Counted from the first letter of the stretch, positions 1 to 8,930 are shown. The stretch: 43,093 nucleotides of DNA from an uncultured Clostridia bacterium (GCA_938046095.1 CALIXS010000012.1:1-43093), one strand, 5' to 3'. Program-made: numbers and translations. The notes: generated by a model not told the origin, from the sequence alone.

Positions 1-2
1 TT

Positions 3-398
3 GACTTTGTAAAACGTGCAATAGCCTACTTTGGGTATAAGCCTAAAATCATCCAGACTGATAATGGTTTTGAATTTACATATCCCAGAGATTGTAGCCG
101 TATACACCCGTTTGATCGCTTTTGTGAAAGCATAGGAATTGACCACAAACTTATTCGCCCAAGAACTCCATGGCACAACGGAAAGGTTGAACGCAGCCAC
201 AGAAACGATCAGGAGCGATTCTATAACTTTCTAAGCTTCTACTCCTTCAAGGATTTGAAAGAGCAGATGTACAGATATATGCGTCGTTCAAATCGAATTC
301 CGATGGCTGTACTCGGCTGGATATCTCCTATTGAGAGGCGTTTACAACTCGAGACGCAGATTATCCTTATCACTCACTTTGGTAAAACAATTCAATGA
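3..398 (+). pseudogene. DDE transposase, C-terminal fragment (rve/IS481-IS3 type)
   Basis: An open frame enters from the left edge and stops at 398. It encodes the C-terminal part of a retroviral-integrase-type transposase: the TDNGFEFT block carrying the second catalytic Asp, then RPRTPWHNGKVERSHRNDQ with the catalytic Glu in VER, then the usual FYSF and GW-SP tail. The N-terminal half lies outside the window, so whether the copy is complete cannot be judged. It is clearly related to the transposase remnant at 5208-5945 but is diverged from it, not an identical copy. It points into the radical SAM/ABC island. The family is certain as a DDE integrase fold; the exact IS family is a guess. Confidence 0.8.
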
Positions 399-419
399 TA
401 TCATATGGCTTTTTTCTTT

Positions 420-616
420 TTACAGATTTAGTCTCACATCATTGACTAATATACATGAAGATTCTCCTGTTAACTGTGCAATATTCAGTTTAGTGCGTAT
501 TACATTATTTATATATGATTCGACTTGTGCGGAAATTAAATTTTTATAGCTAATGTTGTAAATTCTAGCTAATTCTTCATAAGGCGATGCGTATGCAATT
601 TCAGACTGTTTTTCAT
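420..616 (-). pseudogene. Small ORF after the ABC genes, out of frame with its start
   Basis: Fourteen bases past the stop of the second ABC gene there is a strong ribosome site (GGAGGGG, 3 bases before ATG at 616). The ATG frame closes after 15 codons. The neighbouring frame stays open for about 62 codons down to TAA at 420-422; changing the A5 run at 609-613 to A6 would join the two into a protein of about 65 residues starting MKKQSEIAYASPYEELARI. The product is not recognised: mostly polar with one Cys near the C-terminus. Its place as last gene of a maturase/exporter operon makes an immunity, accessory or cargo peptide possible, but nothing in the sequence proves that. It may instead be a chance open frame or a gene with a base-call error. 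Confidence 0.4.
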
Positions 617-630
617 TTTCCCCTCCGATA

Positions 631-2244
631 TTATACAGTAATTACCTTTTTTATGCTTTCCGAGAGTTCCTGATCATGAGAGATGACCAAAACTGTCTGC
701 GTAGTCTCAGTAATATATTTCTTTATCGTCTGAATGCTTTCCCAATCAAGATGATTTGTCGGCTCATCAAGAATCAGCAGATCAGCTTTTTTTTGCAGAG
801 CCCGAATGATCGATATTTTTTGCCGTTCACCGCCAGAAAGCTCACTTTCATTCGATATTTTCCTGTCAGCAAGAGGAAGTATACCGAACTCATACAACAA
901 TTTATCCACTGTCTTTTTATTATCTTCGGAATCACCCATGCAGACATTTTCCCGAACAGTAGCTTCGAACAAATATGGAGACTGCGGGGCATAAGATATG
1001 ATTCTTCGCAAGGCTATAGGTATTATGCCTTTCACATCGACTCCATTTACCTCTATGATGCCGCCGTAGCCTTTGATAAGTGTAGCAATGATCTTCCCCA
1101 GTGTGGATTTCCCGCTTCCATTTTTACCTATAATGGCTATTTTATCACCGGGCAACAGCTCGAAATCGATTCCCTTGATGACGGCGTTATCACCATACGC
1201 GAATTCGATGCCGTGACCTTTGATGCCTTCAAATGACCTTATGTCCTGTCCGTCAGCGAGCTCCGGGTCATTATAAAAATCAGTAACCCTGTTCGCGGCA
1301 TTTATCATCATCGGATACCTTTGAATGATCTCACCTGCATTCCCGAGAATCGTTTGAGCTATATTCAAATATACGAGTACCGAAGCGAACTGGCCAGAAC
1401 TTACATGCCCGCCGGCAACCATAGCTGCACCGATCACAAAGAGTAGCATCAACGTAAAACTGTCCACAAATGTATTCGTTTGCGTATAAAGGACTTTGCG
1501 GGAATCATATTTTGTTCCTGATTTCGCATAATATACCTCAAAAAGGTGTTCGACTCTCTTCCGGACGGGAACGCAGATACCCCAAAGTTTTATTAAATGA
1601 GGACTTGAGATTATATCAGCCTCATATCCCCTGCGCTTTGCATAATAAGCTTTGGCTGCAGCGTCGGATTGCGCCAGCTTCTTTCTAAACAAAACGGGAA
1701 TGACTAAACGTGCAGCTGCCAGCAGAAACAGAAGTCCCGTGAGAAGCCAGCTGACCCTGCCCGAATAAAACAACAGATAGCCTAAGCATAAGGGCACCGC
1801 GATGGCTTTGCTCAACAGAATCACCATTTCGATACGTAGAGAATTGGGTGCATCCTCGAGCTCATATTGTAATTCGCCCGATTTAAGTCCTGCAACACAT
1901 TCCGGTTCTTTATCAAAAAAATGATCGAAGATTACTATATCATGCCTCAGAGCGTATTTCAGCATAATAAAATCTCCCCAAAGGGCCAGCAACGGCGCAA
2001 CAGTAACTGAAAGCATGATACAACCAATCAGCAGCCAAATGTTCCTTACCGCAAACGCAATATCCAGATTGAAGGCTGCTTCTGTAAACTTGCCAAGCGT
2101 ATTTGCCGTAACTACAAGAAGCGTACTCATGAATACCTCTGCTACAGCATTTATCAATATGGGAATACACATTAAGTGTGCGCACTCCGCCAGTACTCTG
2201 TGTCGTGTCTTTTTTGTCCTGCATTTTTCTCCGCACATATTCAT
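631..2244 (-). CDS. ABC transporter half, permease fused to ATPase (exporter type)
   Basis: This 537-residue protein has an N-terminal membrane domain with several hydrophobic segments (about residues 20-310) followed by an ABC ATPase. The Walker A loop GKNGSGKST lies near residue 375, the signature LSGGERQ near 470, Walker B LLILDEPTNHLD near 490, and the switch His is in VISHD. It has no C39 peptidase domain, so it would not cleave a leader itself. It starts with ATG directly after the TGA of the preceding ABC gene, so the two are translationally coupled and most likely form a heterodimeric exporter. Together with the upstream radical SAM gene this suggests export of a modified peptide; the substrate is not shown. 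All nucleotide-binding motifs look intact. Confidence 0.88.
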   Translation of the reverse strand: MNMCGEKCRTKKTRHRVLAECAHLMCIPILINAVAEVFMSTLLVVTANTLGKFTEAAFNLDIAFAVRNIWLLIGCIMLSVTVAPLLALWGDFIMLKYALRHDIVIFDHFFDKEPECVAGLKSGELQYELEDAPNSLRIEMVILLSKAIAVPLCLGYLLFYSGRVSWLLTGLLFLLAAARLVIPVLFRKKLAQSDAAAKAYYAKRRGYEADIISSPHLIKLWGICVPVRKRVEHLFEVYYAKSGTKYDSRKVLYTQTNTFVDSFTLMLLFVIGAAMVAGGHVSSGQFASVLVYLNIAQTILGNAGEIIQRYPMMINAANRVTDFYNDPELADGQDIRSFEGIKGHGIEFAYGDNAVIKGIDFELLPGDKIAIIGKNGSGKSTLGKIIATLIKGYGGIIEVNGVDVKGIIPIALRRIISYAPQSPYLFEATVRENVCMGDSEDNKKTVDKLLYEFGILPLADRKISNESELSGGERQKISIIRALQKKADLLILDEPTNHLDWESIQTIKKYITETTQTVLVISHDQELSESIKKVITV

Positions 2245-3864
2245 TCAGTTTGCCTCCTTTAACATGCCATCGTGAAGTGTGAGCACACGATCCGCAGTTT
2301 TGCATAGAGTTGAATCATGGCTTATGACGATTACACCACGTCTTTCGCGGATAAGGTTATAGAGGACATCCTGCCCTTTTGCGTCTAGGTTGTTAGACGG
2401 TTCATCCAACAGCAGCCACCGAGGACACAGAGAAAATCCCATCGAAAGAAAAACCTTTTTGCGTTCACCGCCGGAAAGCTCGGAGATCGAAGAAATAAGT
2501 TTTTTCTCATTAAGCCCGAAAGACAGTGATTGATCGCGCATTCTGATACGCAAATCCTCACCGAACATGCTAAAAAGCTCATTCGCACTGAAACCGAACG
2601 AAGGTTCGTTCTGAGGAATATAAAGAATCTCGCCCGGGCGTGTCTCGTCCCACGGACAGGTACTTTCTCTTCCACATACAACTGCGCTGCCCGAATCCGG
2701 TACGGCAAGCCCGACGATCAAATTGAAAATGGTAGTCTTCCCGGATCCATTCGCCCCCTTTATCAGGTAATTTTCCTTTACGTTAAATTCGTAATTCAGC
2801 CCGTTCCCCACATATTGTTCGCCGGAATTGTTTTCCCCGCCTTCGTCAGGATATCCGAACCGCAAAGATTGCAGCACAATATTATAATTTTCAACACTGT
2901 TTGCTGCCCTCTCGCGGACAACATCTTCCGAAACCCATTTATCAAGTCTTTTTTGTGCGCTGCATGAAACAGCAAAATCCGGAATAGTCGAAAACAGAGT
3001 CTTTATCCCCGTAAAAATCCCACCGGAAAGATATACAGCTTCTGCAGCCGCGTCAAGCTTGCAGTAATCGAGCATCACATAAAAACCGAGCAATATATAT
3101 GTTCCGAATTTCAATATATTATCCGTCAGCCTGTACATGACCCTTTGAGCGGCGGCGACGGCATCCGCCTTACGCCCCACGTGGATATAACTCTTATGAT
3201 AATTTAGCATTTTGCTTAGCCACCACTGTTTGAGTTCGTAAATCTTGATCATTTCGAACCCGTTTATGGCCTCGTATACATGGTTGGTTATTTGTGCTTC
3301 GATGTCGCGACATATATCATAGCTGCTCTGCATGAATTTCTTTACAATCATCGGCGGCAAGAATTGAAGGAAGGCGAGCCCAAGCAAAGTGATTGAAACA
3401 ACGGGAGCTCTTAAAAATATAACGAGTGCATACAGTATTACAAGGAGTCCGTTGGAAACCGCAGAAGGATACAGCTCTGTATAGCGTTTCCCTAGGGCGG
3501 AGATATCATCATTTACGTTTTCGTTGAACTCGCCTTTGTTTGACTGTAAAAGCCTGCTGAGCGTGAGCCTGAGTACGGAATCGAGAAAATTCATACGACA
3601 TTTGTTTTCCGCAACGGTTTGCTTTCTTTTAACCGCTACTTCCATCAGACTACGAATTATCCACGAAAGTACGGCAAGTAAAACGATTATAACGGAATCC
3701 GTAGCTACAGCCGTCACATCGCCGATCATCGCTTTTTGCACGATATTCGCCAACAGTCTTGCCGTGGCCAACGAAAAAGGGATTGCAATTACTTTTAACA
3801 CAAATATACGAACACATACCGGTTTGAGGTTTTTCTTTATATTAAAATTGTCCTGATCCTTCAT
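2245..3864 (-). CDS. ABC transporter half, permease fused to ATPase (exporter type)
   Basis: A 539-residue ABC half-transporter. The start chosen is the ATG at 3864 (MKDQDNFNIKK), which overlaps the TGA of the radical SAM gene as ATGA; an ATG 15 codons earlier lies inside that gene and is less likely. A hydrophobic transmembrane region fills about residues 20-300. The ATPase carries Walker A GANGSGKTT near residue 370, LSGGERKK near 460, Walker B WLLLDEPSNNLD near 490 and a VISHD His loop. The protein is similar in size to the next ABC gene but clearly different in sequence, as expected for a heterodimer. The ATGA overlap upstream and the TGA-ATG junction downstream make the three genes one translational unit. 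Confidence 0.88.
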   Translation of the reverse strand: MKDQDNFNIKKNLKPVCVRIFVLKVIAIPFSLATARLLANIVQKAMIGDVTAVATDSVIIVLLAVLSWIIRSLMEVAVKRKQTVAENKCRMNFLDSVLRLTLSRLLQSNKGEFNENVNDDISALGKRYTELYPSAVSNGLLVILYALVIFLRAPVVSITLLGLAFLQFLPPMIVKKFMQSSYDICRDIEAQITNHVYEAINGFEMIKIYELKQWWLSKMLNYHKSYIHVGRKADAVAAAQRVMYRLTDNILKFGTYILLGFYVMLDYCKLDAAAEAVYLSGGIFTGIKTLFSTIPDFAVSCSAQKRLDKWVSEDVVRERAANSVENYNIVLQSLRFGYPDEGGENNSGEQYVGNGLNYEFNVKENYLIKGANGSGKTTIFNLIVGLAVPDSGSAVVCGRESTCPWDETRPGEILYIPQNEPSFGFSANELFSMFGEDLRIRMRDQSLSFGLNEKKLISSISELSGGERKKVFLSMGFSLCPRWLLLDEPSNNLDAKGQDVLYNLIRERRGVIVISHDSTLCKTADRVLTLHDGMLKEAN

Positions 3865-5148
3865 AAATTTTTTTTCTTCTGTTTTTGGAATTGTTGAAGA
3901 GAATAGCAAGGTTCAATCCCTAATTCAGTAAATGCATTGTCACGGTAATATTTTTTTATTGATTTACATAGATGTTCAATATGGAAATCACCACATATAT
4001 GTTCTTGTAACGCGTTTTGTTCGTGAATTGAAAACCATTCTTCTGGTAACGTCTGGCATGGTCTAATCTCTCCTTTACAGGAAATTACAATATATTGAGA
4101 TCCACATCCACATGATAGCGATCCTCTGAAAACGTTAGTAGAAATATCGTCATGATTTTCAACATGTTCAATATTAATATTCGGAACTTCAAGATTAATT
4201 ATATTTCTATACCTACGCTTGAGTTCAAGAATGGTACCGTACTTTTTACCTCTCTTTTGTATAAAATGTGAGTTTGCCTCATATAAATGCTTTCCTCTTC
4301 CAAAAACGTCGGCAAAACCAATCCTTAATACTTTCATCTCCAATTTAATTGCAGTTTTAACAAAAGATTCAATATGATCCATGGTTTCATCACATAAAGT
4401 AACTGCGCAATACGTATTAATTCCGTTCCTTTTTGCAAACTCTATTGATTTACACAGCCTTGAAAAACCATCCTTCATACCAGTCATCCTTTTATATTCC
4501 GCATTATTGCATCCATACATAGAAAACTGAATCAGATCAAGTTTTTTAAGAACCTTGGGATCATGTTCGAAAAAAATACTTCCATTTGTAATCATATGTA
4601 CATCAGAGTATTTTGATAGCAAATCAATATACTTAAGGTAACTAGGATGAAGTGTTGGATCTCCTCCTGATAGCAGTATATTCTTAACATAAGGTTTTAT
4701 TATCTGATGAAGCTTATCAAACGCGTAATCTGACATAAAATTTTTCTTTGCGCTAGCATTTTTATAGCAAAATGGACAATAGAAAATGCATGTGCTTGTT
4801 AGTTCAATCACAATTTCTCGCGAATAAAATGAACCTTTTACTCCCCAAAAAGCGGTTTCAACGTCGCAGGGTTCGCGTTTAAGTACAACTACACCCTTTT
4901 TTATTAACTTATTAATTCTATTTTGAATTTGCTCCGATGTTTCCACCAACAAAGTTGCTGATTTTTCCATGACATCTATCACTTTATTCTTTCCATCGCA
5001 GAGATGAACTATTTCTAAATCTTTTTCATCTACGTATGCAATAGAATTAGAATAGTAATCTGCAATGCATCCATCTCCGAAAAAATAAAAAATAACACCC
5101 CTTCCTTATAGCAGTATATTTATTATCCATGTAGTTCAGAGTAATCAT
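3861..5148 (-). pseudogene. Radical SAM peptide-maturase-like protein with PqqD-like N-domain (frameshifted)
   Basis: The open part (GTG at 4982 to 3861) is a radical SAM enzyme with the C-x3-C-x2-C cluster (CIFYCPFC) and a SPASM-like Cys-rich tail (SCGCG...C...C...C), resembling RiPP maturases. Its frame stays open upstream to 5109 but has no ATG, GTG or TTG there. A well-placed ATG at 5148 behind GAGGTG opens another frame. Removing one G from the run at 5098-5101 joins them into 428 residues. The restored N-terminus (about residues 1-85) looks like a PqqD-type peptide-recognition domain: a hydrophobic strand, VDEKDLEIVHLCDG, then a helical part ending LIKKGVVVLKRE. The cluster Cys are then residues 120, 124 and 127. 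The extra base may be real decay, a sequencing error or a recoding site. A 33-residue peptide would be made from 5148 without correction. Confidence 0.75.
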
Positions 5149-5176
5149 GTTTTCTCATCACCTCTGCAAGTAATAT

Positions 5177-5205
5177 ATTATATAGTTCAATATTTTCTTT
5201 TTCAA
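5177..5205 (-). promoter_or_regulatory. Promoter of the radical SAM/ABC operon
   Basis: On the minus strand TTGAAA (5205-5200) and TATAAT (5182-5177) are 17 bp apart, about 30 bp before the ATG at 5148. The -35 box lies at the very end of the transposase remnant, so the operon may be driven from an IS-derived edge. Confidence 0.65.
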
Positions 5206-5207
5206 TC

Positions 5208-5945
5208 TTATATCTCAACATTATCGACAATTCTCTTAGTTGTCAACACATATGTTACACCCCACTGAATGAACTCCGGAAGGATGGACTGAGGTGATTT
5301 CCATCCAAGAGGACGCATAGGAAAGCGGTTGTAATCTCTGCGATTGTAGAGATTAAGTTGCCTGGAGAAGTCCTCGAAAGAGTAGAAGGTGTGTATAGCG
5401 TAAAAGCGCTCGTTATCCTTTCGGTGGCCTCGCTCAACCTTGCCGTTGTGTCGGGGCGTGTATGGTCGGATCTGTTTGTGCCGGATGCCGTGTTCAGCCA
5501 GTCGTTTCTGAAATAGTGTGAGATTCATTAAGGAGTTTGCCGTGAAGCGTTTTGTGAACTCCGGTCCGTTATCCGTCTGTATGCATTCGACCGGCATCGG
5601 GAATGCTTTCAGGAGATGCTCCAGGAACATAGCAGGGGAATAAGTGTTGTGTTCATAAAAGGCTTCAACATACCGCCATCGATTGCCGTGTATTGGTAAA
5701 ATTTCCGCCCCTGTGCCTCACCCACCAGACAGACGGAGGGGACGTACTTCACGTCAATCTGTATTCGCTGTCCCGGATACTGCATTTGCTCATACGGCAT
5801 AGGAATATATTTAGGGTTGGGCGGTTTGAGCGCCTTCATCCCCTGTCTTTTCAGGACGCGGTAGAGAGCAATAATAGAGCGTTTATAAAGAAGACAACCA
5901 GCCCCGTGCGCGGCTTTGATTCGCGTGACTTCGCTTTGTTGTACC
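5208..5945 (-). pseudogene. DDE transposase remnant (IS481/IS3-like), truncated and frameshifted
   Basis: The C-terminal part (5208-5630) has IQTDNGPEFT and RPYTPRHNGKVERGHRKDNERFY, the second and third catalytic motifs of a DDE integrase-type transposase. The preceding part (5609-5839) holds the first catalytic region, QRIQIDVKYVP, ending at QYTAIDG. Between them the protein jumps from AIDG to RYVEAFYE in another frame; relatives carry a short linker there, so a small deletion has shifted the frame. Upstream, transposase-like sequence (YRVLKRQGMKALKPPNPKY) can be followed to about 5945 and then ends abruptly at a stop, so the N-terminus is missing. It is non-functional and related to the copy at 3-398, which lies in inverted orientation. 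Confidence 0.8.
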
Positions 5946-6015
5946 TAAATAAAAACGTTTCCCGCCGTGTTGTTGAAATTCCCGTCATCCTCGAAAAATT
6001 AAGCGTTTTTGGACG

Positions 6016-6044
6016 TTGACGAAAAAATATCAAAGTGTTATATT
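6016..6044 (+). promoter_or_regulatory. gdhA promoter
   Basis: TTGACG (6016-6021) and TATATT (6039-6044) are separated by exactly 17 bp, giving a leader of about 60 nt before the gdhA start. Confidence 0.6.
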
Positions 6045-6113
6045 GAATTTGGATATTTGTGTATACATCCAAATATAACCATTCCAATCAAAAAAAGAAA
6101 AGAGGAGATCAAG

Positions 6114-7460
6114 ATGGCAAATTTAGTTCAGAAGTACATCGACATCGCCAAGGAAAAAAATCCTAACGAGCCGGAGTTTCTTCAGACAGTCGAAGAGGTT
6201 CTCACATCGATCGAGCCTGTACTCGAAGCACACCCTGAGTACATCGAGGCAGGACTTATCGAAAGACTGATCGAGCCTGAGAGAGGTATTCAGTTCAGAG
6301 TTCCATGGGTCGACGACAACGGTAAGGTCCAGGTAAACAGGGGCTACAGATACGAATTCAACAGCTCTCTCGGGCCTTACAAAGGCGGTCTCAGGTTCCA
6401 GGCCAATGTTTATCCGGGCATTCTTAAGTTCCTCGGATTTGAACAGATCTTCAAGAATTCACTTACGGGTCTTCCTATCGGCGGCGGTAAGGGCGGTTCG
6501 GATTTCGATCCTACCGGCAAATCCGACGCGGAGATTATGAGATTCTGCCAGAGCTTCGTTACAGAGCTTTACAGACATATCGGCCCTGACACCGACGTTC
6601 CTGCCGGCGACATGGGTGTAGGCGGCAGAGAAATCGGTTACATGATGGGTCAGTACAAAAGAATTACCAACCGGTATGACGGTACGTGGACGGGCAAGGG
6701 AACCACTAACGGCGGTCTGAACGGAAGAACGGAAGCTACAGGCTTCGGTATCGTATTCTTTGCCAGAGAGGTCCTTAAGCACTTCAACGATTCACTCGAG
6801 GGTAAGACCGCTGTTGTTTCAGGATTCGGCAACGTATCATGGGGAACCATAACAAAACTCGTAGAACTCGGTGCAAAGCCGATTACGATCTCCGGACCTG
6901 ACGGGTACGTCCTCGACGAAGAAGGCATCACGACGCCTGAAAAGATCGGCATGCTTCTTGATCTCAGAAACTCCGGCAAGAATATCTGCCAGCCGTACGT
7001 CGACAAATTCCCTAACGCGAAGTTCATTCCGGGCAAAAGACCTTGGGAGGTCAAAGCCGAACTGTATATGCCTTGCGCTATGCAAAACGATATCACTCTC
7101 GACTGGGCCAAGGCGATGGTCGCCAACGGCGCGAGATACCTCATCGAGGGCGCAAACATGCCTACGACAAACGAGGCTGTTGCCTACCTTCAGGAAAACG
7201 GTGTAGTCGTCGCTCCTTCCAAGGCTGCCAATGCAGGCGGTGTTGCGTGCTCGTGCCTCGAAATGGCTCAGAACGCGGAACACCTCATATGGAACAAAGA
7301 GCAGGTCTATGACGAGCTCGAGAGGATCATGGTTCACATCTTCGAGATTACGGAAGAAGCATGCGCCAAGTACGGCTTAGGCGAAAACTTCGTCGCCGGC
7401 GCCAACATCGCAGGCTTCGAAAGAGTTGCAGATGCGATGATGATGCAGGGTATCGTATAA
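6114..7460 (+). CDS. gdhA: NADP-type glutamate dehydrogenase
   Basis: Glu/Leu/Phe/Val dehydrogenase of 448 residues, the usual size of hexameric bacterial GdhA. It makes glutamate from 2-oxoglutarate and ammonium in the cytosol. The substrate region PYKGGLRF and the catalytic-Lys loop LPIGGGKGGSDFDP are intact, followed by PAGDMGVGGREIGYM. The nucleotide domain has a glycine-rich turn (VVSGFGNVSWG). The start is the ATG at 6114 behind GAGGAG; a longer frame from 6009 has no ribosome site and runs through the promoter. Codon use is clean and rich in C/G-ending codons, unlike the AT-rich island to the left. It is a single-gene unit with its own promoter and a strong terminator. Coenzyme preference (NADPH) is assumed from the family, not shown. 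Confidence 0.95.
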   Translation: MANLVQKYIDIAKEKNPNEPEFLQTVEEVLTSIEPVLEAHPEYIEAGLIERLIEPERGIQFRVPWVDDNGKVQVNRGYRYEFNSSLGPYKGGLRFQANVYPGILKFLGFEQIFKNSLTGLPIGGGKGGSDFDPTGKSDAEIMRFCQSFVTELYRHIGPDTDVPAGDMGVGGREIGYMMGQYKRITNRYDGTWTGKGTTNGGLNGRTEATGFGIVFFAREVLKHFNDSLEGKTAVVSGFGNVSWGTITKLVELGAKPITISGPDGYVLDEEGITTPEKIGMLLDLRNSGKNICQPYVDKFPNAKFIPGKRPWEVKAELYMPCAMQNDITLDWAKAMVANGARYLIEGANMPTTNEAVAYLQENGVVVAPSKAANAGGVACSCLEMAQNAEHLIWNKEQVYDELERIMVHIFEITEEACAKYGLGENFVAGANIAGFERVADAMMMQGIV

Positions 7461-7567
7461 AGTCGATTATCGGCATACATATCGCCTCACCGGGCATGAT
7501 CGTTAAGGTAACGTTCTAACCCGGATGATGCACATACGCATTCGGCAGCAAATATCTGCAATAAGCG

Positions 7568-7606
7568 GCGCCCGCACGGAAAACCCGTGCGGGCGCATTT
7601 TGTTGT
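7568..7606 (+). terminator. gdhA terminator
   Basis: A perfect 12-bp G+C-rich stem (7568-7579 with 7585-7596, short A-rich loop) is followed by ATTTTGTT. It lies 107 bp after gdhA. Confidence 0.8.
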
Positions 7607-7611
7607 ATGAG

Positions 7612-7636
7612 AAAAAACCCCGCGTTGAACGTGGGG
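7612..7636 (-). terminator. Terminator of the hydrolase gene (possibly bidirectional)
   Basis: The minus strand forms a 7-bp stem closed by CCCC/GGGG (7636-7618) and then runs into six T (7617-7612). On the plus strand a T6 run also follows at 7641, so it may stop transcription from both sides. Confidence 0.65.
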
Positions 7637-7708
7637 ATACTTTTTTATATATTCGATCTGATGTAGCTGGCGGTCGCATTTCACCGCAACAGCGCGTTAC
7701 CGATCATT

Positions 7709-8557
7709 TCATTTGCCCCATAGAAATTTGATTAACGGATCATCTACTTTAGATGTTTCATGTAACTTACTGTGTCGACCGTCTGAGCCGTCAATTTCGA
7801 TTTCCTGATATGATTTTGCTACGTCACTGATAAGATAGCGAAGGGATTTTGCCGATTTTACCGTAACGCTGCCGTCCCCTCCATTGCCCGTGTCGCCATA
7901 AATATTCAGAACATCAACTTGGTTCTCAGGATAGGTCTCCTGCACGTTTAAAAGCGCTCGGTAAGTTTCATTCATGATACTGGGTTTGCCGTTGTCATCT
8001 AACTGTACGTCATACGGCTCGTCTATTCCGATAACCCCGTTAAAAGCCCCGGCTATGTTTACTTGTTTCACTAACTTCGGTAAAGTCGTATCAGTGCCGT
8101 GGTTAATCATGTAAAACATAATAGACATGTTTCCGTATGAATGACCGACCATATTCATTTCCGTGATATCGTACTTGTCCTGCAGCGCTTTAACAACATT
8201 ATATGCATATTCGGAAACCTGCTCAAAATCCGCACCGCGATTTTTTTCGTAATTCACAAGGACGATAGGATTCCTAGCGTCTTCGGGAATCTCGCCTTTT
8301 AATGTGACCTCTCCGTTTTCGCTAACATCGGCCCGAATGACGGTATCCGCAGCTCCTTGCTTTTTCGCAGCATTGGCCATGTGTTTTTCGGCCCAGTAGT
8401 TGCTGCCGTAACCATGAAAAAAAAGTGTCGGTCGGGAAGATTGAATATAGATATCAGCTTCAGGAGCCGACGTATCGGCACCGAAGCGCAAAGCAATCAT
8501 ACTTACCGTGAAAACGGCAATTAAACCTCCCAATAGCCAAATTCTTTTTTTCTTCAT
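7709..8557 (-). CDS. DUF915-type alpha/beta hydrolase, membrane-anchored or secreted
   Basis: A 282-residue protein starting with a Lys-rich stretch and one hydrophobic segment (about residues 5-23), which is a signal peptide or membrane anchor, so the enzyme faces outward. The remainder is an alpha/beta hydrolase: oxyanion region PTLFFHGYGSN, nucleophile elbow GHSYGN with Ser140, an Asp-rich stretch GDTGNGGDGSV and a C-terminal His in GRHSKLHET. This order matches the DUF915 family of Bacillota, esterase-like proteins of unsettled substrate. It is monocistronic, with a hairpin terminator after the stop and debris upstream. An ATG at 8557 with AAGGA touching it and GAGG 12 bases upstream sets the start. 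The esterase/lipase role is inferred from the fold only. Confidence 0.85.
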   Translation of the reverse strand: MKKKRIWLLGGLIAVFTVSMIALRFGADTSAPEADIYIQSSRPTLFFHGYGSNYWAEKHMANAAKKQGAADTVIRADVSENGEVTLKGEIPEDARNPIVLVNYEKNRGADFEQVSEYAYNVVKALQDKYDITEMNMVGHSYGNMSIMFYMINHGTDTTLPKLVKQVNIAGAFNGVIGIDEPYDVQLDDNGKPSIMNETYRALLNVQETYPENQVDVLNIYGDTGNGGDGSVTVKSAKSLRYLISDVAKSYQEIEIDGSDGRHSKLHETSKVDDPLIKFLWGK

Positions 8558-8661
8558 TCCTTCTATGTGTCCTCGTTCTTTACTAATTCCCCTGAAAACT
8601 TCTGACTCTTATACGTTTGCTCTCGTGCTCGGACGACTCTCCCCCGCGCCCATATTGCAAA

Positions 8662-8843
8662 TTATAAGGAAAAAACGAAACCGGGGCTTATCTGCGTCTT
8701 TTCATAATGTATTTCAGCTTTGTCAACCCGTACTTCCTGTATCATTCCGATGAATTCACCTCCATTAAAAATCGAAAAGATATTTCCCAATTCTTTTACT
8801 TTGTCATAGCTCAACGGGTAAGATATTTTGGAACCCATCCATT
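8662..8843 (-). pseudogene. Broken ORF of unknown function
   Basis: On the minus strand one frame reads MKLEKSSGAMDG and a neighbouring frame continues as SKISYPLSYDKVKELGNIFSIF and on to VRVDKAEIHYEKTQIS before TAA at 8664-8662. Joined at about 8805-8815 they make a plausible soluble protein fragment with regular amino-acid use. I do not recognise the family. A single frameshift is the simplest explanation. Confidence 0.35.
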
Positions 8844-8930
8844 GCTCCTGAACTCTTTTCCAGCTTCATTGGACCATTCGCACAAAAGCAGAGCATTGTT
8901 CTTATTTAATGTATGCTCAACAAATAGTTG

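Noticed and set aside
5098..5101. Programmed +1 frameshift in the radical SAM gene
   Set aside because: No flanking stop-codon pause, rare codon or stem typical of recoding is evident at the shift; decay or sequencing error is more likely.
5047..5148. 33-residue peptide from ATG 5148 (two Cys, basic C-terminus) as a RiPP precursor
   Set aside because: It has a good ribosome site, but removing one G joins it smoothly to the radical SAM frame as a PqqD-like domain, which is the simpler explanation. Not fully excluded.
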